This document shows, piece by piece, positions 28,404-38,600 of a stretch of DNA of 64,000 nucleotides. The position numbers were made by a program, and so were the translations under genes. Positions within the stretch are counted from its first letter, which is position 1, and every line of letters starts with the position of its first letter. The DNA lies in NCBI GenBank assembly GCA_023391635.1, contig JAEWAQ010000062.1, positions 1 through 64,000 of the forward strand, written 5' to 3'. Under the pieces are notes generated by a model. The model did no database searches. It was not told where the DNA came from and worked only from the letters and a program-made list of their open reading frames with translations. Origin of the DNA: Bacillota bacterium (GTDB lineage: Bacteria; Bacillota; Bacilli; Paenibacillales; Paenibacillaceae).

Positions 28404-31400
28404 ATGAAGAGCAAGGGCATTAAAAAATTGATTTCAGCTGCGCTATCTGCGTCGCTGGTGCTTGGGACTTTTGGCGGCGGCTTAGTGGCTTCTGCGGCGC
28501 CCGCGCCGACTACGGCGAACTACGGTCAGTTCCAGGTCAAGTTGACTGCCGACCCGGTGACAGATGAGTGGCCTGATGACGATTCTGTCGATCCTGACGT
28601 TCCTGACGGTTTCGGCTACGCCGATTCAGCTGGACGCATATGGACCGACAAGAGCGTTACGGCACAGAGCGACGGCACCTTCGGCGTCAAGCTGTCTGCA
28701 TTGGCGCAGGAATATATGACGGCAACCACGACAGGCACGAGTGTAGGAAGCAGCGGCGGCAATCCCAACGCTCCGGCAGCGGACGTGACATTTATATTGG
28801 ACATGAGTACGTCTATGGGTAACGGTTCTACAAAAGGCTCAGGCGGATATGATATCCTGCAATCGAATGGCACAGACTATTATTATCGCATTCAAGCTAT
28901 GTCGTATGCGGCAGATAACGCGATCAAAACAATCATGGACGCAAACCCCAATAATCGTGTTGCGGTTTATTCGTTTGGAGGAGCCGCAACTGCAGATCAC
29001 CTCGCTACGATAATGGATCTAGGTCATTATGAGGCGGGTACTGTAAGTACTCAGAGTCCTGGTGGATATTTAACATATGTTAATTCTACTACCATCAAAC
29101 ATACCGCCAATCTAAAAAAAGGTAGTACAACCTATTCAGGAGAGTTTAAAACTGGGGGAGGAACGCCGACCCAGGACGGGATCATGTACGGCATCTCTAG
29201 TACGATAGACAAATTAGCCAGTTTAAAAACGACGGATACCGCACCTAAACGCCAGCCTTATGTGTTTATCCTTTCAGACGGAGCGGCAATACATGCTAAA
29301 ACATCTTGGTATACTTCGCCAAGCGGCTATTCATTTGAGGATAATTATCCCGCTGCGTTACCCGACGCACTGGATATTACCAAATATAAACAGCCATCAG
29401 GTGAAGATAAAACTGGTAAATACATTCCGGCAACTGCCTCAACTTCGCTGGCATCTACGGGCAGTGCCGATATCGCTGCGTTGACCGTTCTCACCGCCGC
29501 GTATATGAAAGATCTTCTAGGAGATAAGTACACAGCGTACAACAATGGAGAAACCACAACGGCCAAAGTTTATACGGTGGGATTGGGTTCCAATGCGGCA
29601 ATTAACGGACCGAGTGGTACTTCGTCGGTATTCGCTTGGGCTGGACTTGACCCGGCAAACGTCTATGCAAATCGGACAGACAATACTTATTTTAAGGGTT
29701 CAGCTGATACTACAGGTCCGGCGGTCGCTACGTATAACAAGGTACAAACTTATGCAGCATCGGGACCGAGTGTTAACTATAAAAACGCATTTGTCTACAG
29801 TGATGCATATACACATGCTCTCACCTTTGACGTAGCCAAGGGTGCCTTCGACGGGATGGCAAGCGATGTAGAAGCTTCCACTACTATCCTTCCGCTTCTC
29901 AATATTCCTGAGTCTACGGGTCTTGGCGACTCAGAGAGTGCCGATATGGATAGCGCCATCGCTATCGTTGATGAAATCGGTGAGGGTTTTGAAGTCAATA
30001 TGTCCACGTTGAAAATTGGGGACTCTGTTGCGGCGGTTGATACAACCACAACTGCGTCCTTAGACGATGGCACGGCGTATCAATTTGCCGGATACGGAAG
30101 CAAAGTCGTGATTAAGACAACGGATGACGACGTTACCACGCTTACCTGGTATATCGACTCGGATGATATGCAGCCGCACATCTACCGCTTCACCAACCGG
30201 ACGAGCCCGGTTACGGGACAATATACCGCGCCCACAAACGGCGCTTTTACGCTCAACTATAAAGTAAAACCCGAGTTATTATCGCCTAACCAAGTGGTAG
30301 AGACAACCTACTATCTTAATTCAGGCAACACCGACGGGGCACGAACGGCCGCTTACTTCAAACCGCCCACTGACAGCCCTTATTATCTTAATTTTACGGA
30401 TACGCAGACGCTCCCCAAGACAGATGGAATCACGGGGACGGCGACTTATGTTTCCGAGGAGTCGTTGGCCGGTGATAGAGTGACAATGATGCTTGGCAAC
30501 AACGGCAGGCTTGATTTGGAAATGGGTATTGTCAAGACCGGTCCGGCGACTGTTAAGACTGGCGGTAATATAGAATATAAAGTTACGATTTATAACTATA
30601 CAAATACAGATAAAACAGGCCTTACCGTTAACAGCGACGGAGATACGCCGAAAACTGGTGTCGTTGTTCTCGCAGGTGATAGTACGGAGCTGACCTTCAA
30701 TAAAACCGCACCAAGTACACTGCCAACGCCACCGACGATAACCAGCGACCAAGCTGAAATTTCGGGTATCGGTCTTAAATCCAATACGGTAGAGACGGAA
30801 GTAACGGATGTGATAACACATCGAGTCACTACGCATGTCATTGGAGATGTCGGCGGCTCGGCTTCGGGTGGCGGCGATCATATTATCGATAAAGATTCGG
30901 TGACGCTTACGGCCACCCCGGATGATGGCTATGTATTTGTGGGCTGGTATAGCACCAATGCAGGCACAGGCACACCCGTAAGTGAGGATACAACCTACAC
31001 GATTACTTCCGTTGAGGTAGACGGAGATTTTTATGCCAAATTCAACGCAGTGCCCGTCGCCGTAAATGACAACTACCTTGTTATGAAGGGAGAAACGCTT
31101 AGCGTTCCGGCACCTGGCATTCTGTCAAACGACACGGACGCGGATAGCGTCGATACGCTCACGGCGGTGGACGTCAGCCCAATCAGCGATTCAACCAAGG
31201 GCACGCTGAATGTAAACACAGCGGACGGCTCGTTTACATTCGAGGCGCTTACGCCCGGTTACGCGACGTTTACCTACAAAGCCGATGACGGAATCAGTCA
31301 GTCTAATACAGCCACGGTTACGATAACGATTACCACGCCAAGCGTTGTCGGATCGGTTTACGACAGGGATAATAACGTTCCGGTTTTCGGCGCGACAGTG

Positions 31401-33926
31401 GTTCTAAGCGACTCCGGTGGCGACGAGATTGCTACGACAACGACGGATGAAGACGGCAATTACGTCTTTGCAGACGTTCCGGCCGGCAACTACAAGCTAA
31501 AAGTGACTGGCCACGGGTTCAGCCCCGCTCATAGAGATATTGTGGTTTCCACAGCCACAGGTGACGAGAACGGAGTTGTCACCGAAAACTTTAAGCTTGT
31601 CGGATTTGAAGTTACACTGACGGCGGTCCCCTCGATCATACTCGGCAACGGCACGGACGCCTCCGACTTTACGGCAGTGGTGATCGACAAGGACGGGAAT
31701 AAACAGGTGGGGGTCGAGGTCGTATTTGAGGTGCCGAATATCGACTACGGTCATTTTGCTAACGGCACGAATACGATAACCGCCGTGACGGACGCAGACG
31801 GCAGCGCAACCGTAACCTTCACCTCTGAAGCTTTTGGGGGTGCGACTCAGACGGTACCGCTAACGGCGACGGTTAACGACAGCGCGAGAGACCTTTACGC
31901 AGAAGATACCATTCACATCACGTTCAATCCCGGCGCTATCGTGGGTATCGTTACCGACCAAGAGGGTAACCCAGTGAATGGCGCTAAGGTTGAAGTAAGC
32001 AAAGTTTTTGGCGGCGGCGGCACTTTCAATGCCTCTATTATTACAGGATCTGATGGGCGTTACACCATAGGCATACCGAAGGGTGATGAGAGTTACGATG
32101 TACTCATAACCAAGCCGGTTAAAATCGGCGGCGTAGACACGCTCATCACGTTTACTCAGATCGTTACGGTAAGTGGTTCTATTGGCAGCAAAACCTTTGA
32201 GGCGAATAAGACAGCCTCGGGCATTGTCCTGATAGGAAAGCCGAGTGGGTCCTCGGCGCTGGACGGAACTACGGGCGGAGGTTACGCAATCGAATTAACC
32301 GACAGCACCGGAAACCACACGTACACGGGCTCAATAGACGTAAATGGAGTATTCAACATCGATGACGTGCCTTCGGGCAACTATACGGCGGATATCATAT
32401 ATAACATTTCGCTTCCGGGAGGCGGAACAGCGCCTGTTGTCATAGGTCATGCCGATATCACAATCAATTCAAGCGGGCAAATCAGCATTAGCGAGGTGCT
32501 CATTGACCCATATGGTACGATCACCGATTCCGTTACCGGCAATCCTATATCCGGCGTTACAGTTGTGCTTCATTACAGCGACGGCACGAAAGTGATTTTG
32601 CCGCCTGTGCTCGGCTTCCCGCCGGCGGATAACGACAACCCGCAGACAAGCGACACAACGGGGCAGTATGCGTTCATGGTCTTCCCGCATACGGACTACT
32701 ATATAACCGCGACTAAGAGGGGATACTACGAGGATTTCGACAGCAGAACTGTCGACGTACTCAATCCGCTGATTCATGTCGGCACGGATATCGTGCGGTA
32801 CGACTTTAGCATGAAGCCACTGAGCGACGACGGAGACGGAGGCTCCTCGACCACAACCGTGCCGACAAAGCCTGTGACCGAGCCAACGAAGCCCGCTCAG
32901 TCCGTTGACCTCGCAACCGCGATTCTAGTGGATAAAATGAAAGCCGAAGAAGGCGATACCGTAACGTTCACGGTCATATACGCCAATAAAACCGCGTCTG
33001 ATGCCGACGGCGTGTATGTCAAGGTTAACATCCCGCCCGGAATGAGCGTGGTTGACGCGAACGGCGGCGTTGTAACGGGCAATGAGATCAAGTGGAGCCT
33101 CGGCAAGCTGGCGGGCGACACAAGGGGCAAGCTGACGTATAAGCTTAAGGTTAACGATATGAGCAAGGGCGAGGACTTCGCTGTCGTGACGGCTGAGGTA
33201 GGCTCTGACAATAAGTTAACCCTGATCAATCCGCAGGACGACTCGTCTCTTATTAAGGTGCTGGGGTATTCCAACCGTTATGAGCATAAGCATGAGCGTT
33301 ACATCATCGGTTACCCGGACGGCACCGTTAAGCCCGAAAATTCCATCACCCGTGCGGAGGTTGCCGCAATCTTTGCCCGTACCCTTAAATTGCAGGGCGA
33401 GGTTCGGCATGTGAAGATGTTCAGCGACGTCGATACGGGCTACTGGGGCGCCGAATACATCGAAACGGTTGCCGCCAGAGGAATATTCAAGGGCTATGCA
33501 GATAACACATTCGGACCGGATAAGCCGATTACAAGGGCGGAGCTCGCGGCAGCCATCGCCCGTTATCTCGGAGTCGCGCAAGAGATGCAGTCGAAGGATA
33601 TCCTGAGAATCAGCCCACTTACGGACATTTCGGGGAACTGGGCAGAGCAGTCTCTTGATGAGCTTTACCGTTTCGGTATCGTGTCGGGCTATGGAGATGG
33701 TTCCTTCCATCCGAACAATACGATAACCAGAGCTGAAGCCTTCAAGATGATCAACGGCATGCTGTACAGGGGGCCTCTGAACGGAGCCGAACCTTCGTAT
33801 CCGGATAACCTGATCGACAGATGGTCATTCGGTCAAGTCGAGGAGGCGACCAGAAGCCACATTTCCAAGTTCAATGCTGACGGTTCCGAAACGATGATCG
33901 AGTTTATCCCGGAACCTCTGTGGTAA
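28404..33926 (+). CDS. Giant vWA-domain adhesin with Ig/Cna-like repeats and three SLH domains
   Basis: An 1840-residue exported protein; ATG 28404 follows GGAGG by 8 bases. The signal peptide ends near ASA/AP (residue about 28). A von Willebrand A domain (about 125-430) has the metal-ion site DMSTS at residue 130 and a LSDGAA block. Then come a DUF11-like domain (about 703-790), an InlB-type repeat (810-883), a cadherin/VCBS-like domain (885-975), several carboxypeptidase-regulatory or Cna B-like domains (GSVYD..N.PV.GA.V.L...; TDEDGNYVF.DVPAGNY), a Big_1-like domain (about 1065-1170), a second DUF11 domain (1500-1610) and three SLH domains. It should act as a wall-bound adhesin. Base composition is visibly more A/T-rich than the neighbours, and it lies in a repeat-bounded insertion. 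Confidence 0.9.
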   Translation: MKSKGIKKLISAALSASLVLGTFGGGLVASAAPAPTTANYGQFQVKLTADPVTDEWPDDDSVDPDVPDGFGYADSAGRIWTDKSVTAQSDGTFGVKLSALAQEYMTATTTGTSVGSSGGNPNAPAADVTFILDMSTSMGNGSTKGSGGYDILQSNGTDYYYRIQAMSYAADNAIKTIMDANPNNRVAVYSFGGAATADHLATIMDLGHYEAGTVSTQSPGGYLTYVNSTTIKHTANLKKGSTTYSGEFKTGGGTPTQDGIMYGISSTIDKLASLKTTDTAPKRQPYVFILSDGAAIHAKTSWYTSPSGYSFEDNYPAALPDALDITKYKQPSGEDKTGKYIPATASTSLASTGSADIAALTVLTAAYMKDLLGDKYTAYNNGETTTAKVYTVGLGSNAAINGPSGTSSVFAWAGLDPANVYANRTDNTYFKGSADTTGPAVATYNKVQTYAASGPSVNYKNAFVYSDAYTHALTFDVAKGAFDGMASDVEASTTILPLLNIPESTGLGDSESADMDSAIAIVDEIGEGFEVNMSTLKIGDSVAAVDTTTTASLDDGTAYQFAGYGSKVVIKTTDDDVTTLTWYIDSDDMQPHIYRFTNRTSPVTGQYTAPTNGAFTLNYKVKPELLSPNQVVETTYYLNSGNTDGARTAAYFKPPTDSPYYLNFTDTQTLPKTDGITGTATYVSEESLAGDRVTMMLGNNGRLDLEMGIVKTGPATVKTGGNIEYKVTIYNYTNTDKTGLTVNSDGDTPKTGVVVLAGDSTELTFNKTAPSTLPTPPTITSDQAEISGIGLKSNTVETEVTDVITHRVTTHVIGDVGGSASGGGDHIIDKDSVTLTATPDDGYVFVGWYSTNAGTGTPVSEDTTYTITSVEVDGDFYAKFNAVPVAVNDNYLVMKGETLSVPAPGILSNDTDADSVDTLTAVDVSPISDSTKGTLNVNTADGSFTFEALTPGYATFTYKADDGISQSNTATVTITITTPSVVGSVYDRDNNVPVFGATVVLSDSGGDEIATTTTDEDGNYVFADVPAGNYKLKVTGHGFSPAHRDIVVSTATGDENGVVTENFKLVGFEVTLTAVPSIILGNGTDASDFTAVVIDKDGNKQVGVEVVFEVPNIDYGHFANGTNTITAVTDADGSATVTFTSEAFGGATQTVPLTATVNDSARDLYAEDTIHITFNPGAIVGIVTDQEGNPVNGAKVEVSKVFGGGGTFNASIITGSDGRYTIGIPKGDESYDVLITKPVKIGGVDTLITFTQIVTVSGSIGSKTFEANKTASGIVLIGKPSGSSALDGTTGGGYAIELTDSTGNHTYTGSIDVNGVFNIDDVPSGNYTADIIYNISLPGGGTAPVVIGHADITINSSGQISISEVLIDPYGTITDSVTGNPISGVTVVLHYSDGTKVILPPVLGFPPADNDNPQTSDTTGQYAFMVFPHTDYYITATKRGYYEDFDSRTVDVLNPLIHVGTDIVRYDFSMKPLSDDGDGGSSTTTVPTKPVTEPTKPAQSVDLATAILVDKMKAEEGDTVTFTVIYANKTASDADGVYVKVNIPPGMSVVDANGGVVTGNEIKWSLGKLAGDTRGKLTYKLKVNDMSKGEDFAVVTAEVGSDNKLTLINPQDDSSLIKVLGYSNRYEHKHERYIIGYPDGTVKPENSITRAEVAAIFARTLKLQGEVRHVKMFSDVDTGYWGAEYIETVAARGIFKGYADNTFGPDKPITRAELAAAIARYLGVAQEMQSKDILRISPLTDISGNWAEQSLDELYRFGIVSGYGDGSFHPNNTITRAEAFKMINGMLYRGPLNGAEPSYPDNLIDRWSFGQVEEATRSHISKFNADGSETMIEFIPEPLW

Positions 33927-33946
33927 TGTTGCTGCACCTATCGCAA

Positions 33947-34020
33947 ATATTCTAGTGAAGACAACTATGTCAACGAACGAAGGCACCCGACGGGGTGCCT
34001 TTCGTTTGTGCGATGGGAGG
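33947..34020 (+). repeat. Short repeat carrying a terminator, copy 1
   Basis: The stretch TTCTAGTGAAGACA...ATGTCAA...AGGCACCCGA-CGGGGTGCCTTTCGTTTG is repeated with about 75 percent identity at 44722-44800. The GGCACCC/GGGTGCC stem (33982-33999) followed by TTTCGTTT makes it a good terminator for the adhesin gene. Confidence 0.75.
33981..34008 (+). terminator. Terminator of the adhesin gene
   Basis: GGCACCC and GGGTGCC pair around GACG and are followed by TTTCGTTTG, 55 bases after the stop codon at 33926. Confidence 0.8.
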
Positions 34021-34140
34021 ACGATCGCGGTGAAGCGTGCGCAGGCCGTCTCCGGGAAAGTCGCTTGGGTGCTGGCCGCTGCTTGTGACGGTCGACGGCG
34101 GAAGCACCTGGCACGATTTCAGTGGTTGACGGAACCGTAA
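34020..34140 (+). pseudogene. Fragment of the M23 peptidase gene
   Basis: Bases 34020-34082 match 26869-26931 of the intact M23 gene. A 26-bp piece lying between two CCGCTG repeats is then missing, the match resumes at the TVDGGSTW codons, and about 850 bp are skipped to the last codons and stop (from 34117). The start, membrane segment and most of the catalytic domain are absent, so it cannot make a peptidase. Confidence 0.88.
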
Positions 34141-34290
34141 ACAGAGACGGAGCAGACCGCGTTGGGGAGCAATGGTGCGATAATCAGGTTTTGCCATGAA
34201 GCCGGCGATGGAGCTCCCGAACTTCCTCCGCGAGTGCCGGAACTGGACCATCTACCGGCGTATCGCGGATCACGTCTTGAATGGGAAGGC
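34117..34290 (+). repeat. 174-bp direct repeat, right copy
   Basis: It matches 27842-28015 at a constant offset of 6275 bases. This copy holds the M23 gene tail, the intergenic stretch and the 3' end of the intact deaminase gene. Confidence 0.92.
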
Positions 34291-34663
34291 TGCGTACGCG
34301 CGGGGGAGCAATCCCCCATTCGTTCAGCCAACTCACCAGTTGCTCGGAGGAACTGGCGTACACGATACGCCCCAAGCCCGCCCAGCCATGGGCCGCCGCG
34401 CACATCGGACAATGCTCTCCCGAGGTGTACACCGTCGCTTTGTTCCTCTCTTCAGGCGTCATATGATTGGCTGCCCAACGCGCCAAGGCAAATTCCGGGT
34501 GTTGGGTATGGTCGCCGCCGGCCACATGGTTATGGTCTTCCATCAACACATCCCCATCGGCTGAGACAAGCACGGAGCCGAATGGCTCGTCGCCGACCTC
34601 CAAAGCCGTCCTCGCAAGCTCGACACAACGCCGCAGATGCTTCAAATCCGTTTCCGTGATCAT
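34184..34663 (-). CDS. Nucleoside/nucleobase deaminase of the CDA superfamily
   Basis: A cytosolic zinc hydrolase of 159 residues. The active-site motifs are HPEFA (His55 zinc ligand, Glu57 proton shuttle) and EHCPMCAAA (Cys85 and Cys88 ligands). EPFGSVLV near residues 26-33 and the WGLG.IVYAS stretch place it with guanine deaminase/TadA-like single-domain deaminases. The sequence does not tell guanine, cytosine or another base. The ATG follows AGGGAGG. Its last 107 bases are duplicated at 27909-28015. Confidence 0.85.
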   Translation of the reverse strand: MITETDLKHLRRCVELARTALEVGDEPFGSVLVSADGDVLMEDHNHVAGGDHTQHPEFALARWAANHMTPEERNKATVYTSGEHCPMCAAAHGWAGLGRIVYASSSEQLVSWLNEWGIAPPRVRSLPIQDVIRDTPVDGPVPALAEEVRELHRRLHGKT

Positions 34664-34768
34664 ATAGAAATCCTCCCTTGACCGTTGAAGTGCCCTATTT
34701 TCGCCACATCATCATTATTCTGCCGGAGAGCGGAAATATCCTGCTTGATCATTCCGATACGCCAAAGG

Positions 34769-35629
34769 TTAATTCGTCTTACGGTAAATCTTATGTTCAC
34801 CGGAGATCGGCTCATAGCTGTCTTTCCTGGCAGTGAAAGCGATGGATTCCTTGTCCCCCAAGCCGAGCACCCCGAATTTGCTCAAGCTGTGATAGAACAA
34901 TTCATGAACCTTGTCTTGCAATGCGCGGCTAAAATAGATCAGCACATTCCGGCACAGGATGACATTGAATTCGTTAAACGAGCCGTCCGTAACGAGATTA
35001 TGACGCGCGAACACGATGTTCTTGGCCAGATAGGAGTGAAAGATCACCCGATTATCCGCCGCGCTGTAATAATCCGAGAACGAACGGCGGCCGCCGGCCT
35101 TCAAGTAATTGTGCGTGTGCTTCTTCATCTGGTCCATCGGGAAAGCCCCTTGCTTGGCGATCTCCAACACTTCCGTATTGATATCCGTTGCGTATATCTT
35201 CGTCTTCTCGTAAATCCCTTCTTCAAGCAGCAAGATCGCCATCGAGAACACTTCCTCTCCCGTGGAGCATCCGGCATGCCAGATTCGGATGACCGGATAC
35301 GTTCGGAGCAGGGGGACGACTTTCTCCCGGAATGCCATGAAGAACGGGGGATCGCGAAACATCTCGGTGACGTTAATGGAGAAATCCGAAATGAGGCGCT
35401 TGAGGCAAGAAGGGTCGTGCAGCACCTTTTCTTGCAGGCCGGATATCGTCGTCAATCGTTCCGCTTGGATGCGATGCCATATGCGCCTTCGGATGGAATG
35501 ATACGCGTATCCCCGATAGTCATATCCGCACCACTCGTATAAAGCATGCAGCAGCGCACGGATCTCGATTGTTTCCAGGTCCGGCTCGGCTGCAGACTGA
35601 TTCTCGGCGGTTCCGTAGTCAGGAATCAA
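34769..35629 (-). CDS. cheR: CheR-type protein-glutamate methyltransferase
   Basis: A SAM-dependent methyltransferase of 286 residues. The CheR N-terminal helical domain (SIRRRIWHRI) precedes ISDFSINVTEMFRDPPFF, the SAM-binding IRIWHAGCSTGEEVFSMAILL, IYATDIN and FNVILCRNVLIYF motifs. It normally methylates glutamates on chemoreceptors. Here it is the last gene of a three-gene minus-strand unit, only 5 bases after the hybrid kinase, with AGGAGA 8 bases before the TTG start. There is no CheB or receptor gene nearby, so the target may be the coiled-coil or four-helix sensor region of the adjacent kinase; that is inference. Confidence 0.9.
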   Translation of the reverse strand: MIPDYGTAENQSAAEPDLETIEIRALLHALYEWCGYDYRGYAYHSIRRRIWHRIQAERLTTISGLQEKVLHDPSCLKRLISDFSINVTEMFRDPPFFMAFREKVVPLLRTYPVIRIWHAGCSTGEEVFSMAILLLEEGIYEKTKIYATDINTEVLEIAKQGAFPMDQMKKHTHNYLKAGGRRSFSDYYSAADNRVIFHSYLAKNIVFARHNLVTDGSFNEFNVILCRNVLIYFSRALQDKVHELFYHSLSKFGVLGLGDKESIAFTARKDSYEPISGEHKIYRKTN

Positions 35630-35634
35630 GGCGG

Positions 35635-38600
35635 TTATCTCCTATTCGCAGGATCCGGGTAGAGCCACACGCGGATGATCGAGATCAGTTGCTCGGCCTC
35701 CACGGGCTTCACGATATAATCGGAAGCGCCCGCTTCGATGCACAATCCGCGGTCTTCCTTCATCGCTTTCGCGGTTAAGGCGATGATCGGGAGCCGCTCG
35801 AATTGCGGGATGGAACGAATCCGTCGCATCGCTTCGTAGCCGTCCATCTCGGGCATCATGATATCCATCAGCACCAAGTCGATGTCAGGATTCTCTTGTA
35901 GAAGCTTAATTCCTTCCAAGCCGTTCTCCGCGAAGATCACATTCATGCCATACAATTCAAGCACGTTGGAGAGGGCGAAGACGTTGCGCACGTCATCGTC
36001 GACCAAGAGGACGGTTCGTCCCTGGAGCAAGTCATGCTGCAAGTCGTTGGGAAGGATGACGCGACCTTGTCCCGGCGAGTCCGATCCGGTCTTCAGATAG
36101 AGATCCAGTTCCTCCAACAAGCGCTGCCGGGACAAGGAATCCTTGATCACGATGGCGCGCGCGAATTTGCGAAGCTGCATTTCCTCCTTGGCGTTCAACA
36201 CGCGACTGGTATGAATGAACAGCGCGATGGACTCGCCGTGTTCCGAGGACATGATCTTCTCCGGCAATTCCAGGGCTGCCGAGCCCGACAGCCCGGGATC
36301 GAACACCATGCAGTCATATGCGTTCACTTTCAATTCTTCCCATGCTTCTTCGGGGGAAGATACGGCGGCTATGATGACGTTTCGATCCCCGATGAGCTCC
36401 ATTAAACTGCTCCGCTCCTGCACGTCCGGGTCTACGATCAGCAGCCGCTTGATTCCGTGACTGATCTTCGGTCCGGGCGGCTTCGGCTTCGGCGGGCTGG
36501 CCGGTTGGGGCTGACGTTCCTGCTCCGGCACCGGATCCATCCTCTCCGCGTCTGCGGCAGCTTCGAAGCGGGCTTGCTCGGCAGCGGGTTGGAGCGAGCC
36601 GGCATCATAGTCACCGATGATGAAGGCGAACGAGCTGCCGATCCCTTCCGTGCTTTCCACGGTCAGCTCTCCTCCGAGCAGTGAGGAAAGCTCCCGGCAG
36701 ATCGACAAGCCGAGCCCGGTGCCTCCGAACCTGCGGCTCGTCGTGCCGTCGGCTTGCTGGAAAGCCTGGAAGATCAAGTCATGCTTGTCGGCGGCTATGC
36801 CGATCCCCGTATCCATGACTTTGAACCGAATCCGGGGCGTGTCCGCCTCGCTCGCGTTGCCGATCTCGAAGGTAACCTTCCCCTGGGAAGTAAACTTGAA
36901 CGCATTGGCCAGCAAATTGTTCAAGATCTGCTGAATCTTTTGTGCGTCGCTATTCAGCGCCCGCGGCAGATTCTCCTCAAGCTTGATTTCGAAGGCGATG
37001 CGCTTCTCGTCTGCGATATGCCGGAAGCTTCTTTCCATCGTCTGCGCCAACTCTTCCAGTAGGATCGGACTGACGTGGACCTCCATTTTCCCTGCCTCGA
37101 TCTTCACCAAATCCAGCATTTCATTGATCTTCGCAAGCAGATCGTTCCCCGACGAATGAATGGTTTTGGAAAATGCCACTTGCTTGTCGGTGAGATTGCC
37201 ATCCAGATTGTCCGTCAACAGCTTCGACAGGATCAGTAGACTGTTCAGAGGCGTTCGCAATTCATGGGACATATTGGCCAGAAACTCTGATTTGTACTTG
37301 GAGCTGAGCGCGAGCTGCGCCGCTTTCTCCTCCAAATCGGCGCGGGCTTGCTCCACTTCGCGGTTCGCCGTCTCGAGCTGAGTGTTCTGAATCTCCAGCA
37401 TGGCGGCTTTGTCCCGCAGCTCGTCATTCGCCTGCTCCAGTTCCTCTTGCTGGGACTGCAGCTTTTCTTCCGACTGCTTAAGCGAGATCGTCTGCGCTTC
37501 CAGTTCCTCGTTCGTCGATCGGAGTTCTTCTTGCTGGGACTGCAGTTCCTCCGATTGCGCCTGCAGTTCTTCCATGAGCAATTGCGTCTCTTCAAGCAGC
37601 TTGGCCAGCCGTAATCTGGATCTGGCATTGTCGAGAATGATGCCCAGATTGTCGACGAGCTGACGGAGCAAGGCAGCCTGATTCGTATCGAACCGGACGA
37701 ACGACGCGAGTTCCACGACCGCGATGAGCTCGCTGTGATAGACAACCGGGAAGATGTACAGCTGCAACGGAGCGGCTTCTCCCAGGCTTGATTGGACGCG
37801 GAGATAATCCCCGGGCACATCCGACAGATGGATCGATGTTTTCTCCAGAGCCGCTTGGCCGACCAGGCCTTCGCCCAACTGGTACCGGGCAGCCCCAAGT
37901 CCGTCTGCCGGCATTGCATAGGCGGACAAGAGGTCAAGATAGGGCTGGCCGGAGGCTTCGTCGGTTTCCTGAAGGTAGATGGCCGCCTGACTTGCTCCGA
38001 TCACGGGGACAGCCTGAGACAGGAACACTTGCGCGATGGCGTCCGGTTCCGACTCGGCGTTGAGATCGGTCGTGATTTGCGCGATATGGGACTGAATCCA
38101 GGCCTGATCCCGGTGGGCTTCGCTTAGCGCAGTTTCCTTGATCATCTGTTCTTCCAGCGAGGTTGTCATGTGGTTGAACGATTCGGCTACGTCGTCGAGT
38201 TCATCGCCGTATGTACGCTCGATCTTCGTATGCAGATCTTCCGTTCCGGATGCGATCTTCCTCATGACGAGGGACATCGTCTTCAACCTGCCGGCTACCT
38301 GCCATACGTTGCGGTACAAATACAAGCTTGCCGCGATCACGCCGAGCAGGAAGAAGATACTCCCGGACATGATGATTGCCCGAATATTGCCGACCTCGGA
38401 GAAGAAGGTGTCTTCCATGTCTGATTCGACAGAGAAGGTTAATTTGGAGCTGACTTTGTCGATCTCTTCCTGCAAGGGGAACCCCTTATTTTGGATGAGT
38501 TTTCTGGCTTCGGTCAAATTACCTTCTTCCACGTAGGCGACCACGCTTTGCGAATATGCGGAGAACTCGTCGTTCAGCTCAAGCAGATCGTTCATGATGA

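Noticed and set aside
28016..34290. Calling the repeat-bounded segment a transposon
   Set aside because: The bounding repeats are direct copies of chromosomal gene tails, with no transposase, inverted ends or target duplication visible.
34162..34659. A 165-codon plus-strand frame over the deaminase gene
   Set aside because: The minus strand carries the zinc-site motifs and a ribosome site; the plus frame has neither.
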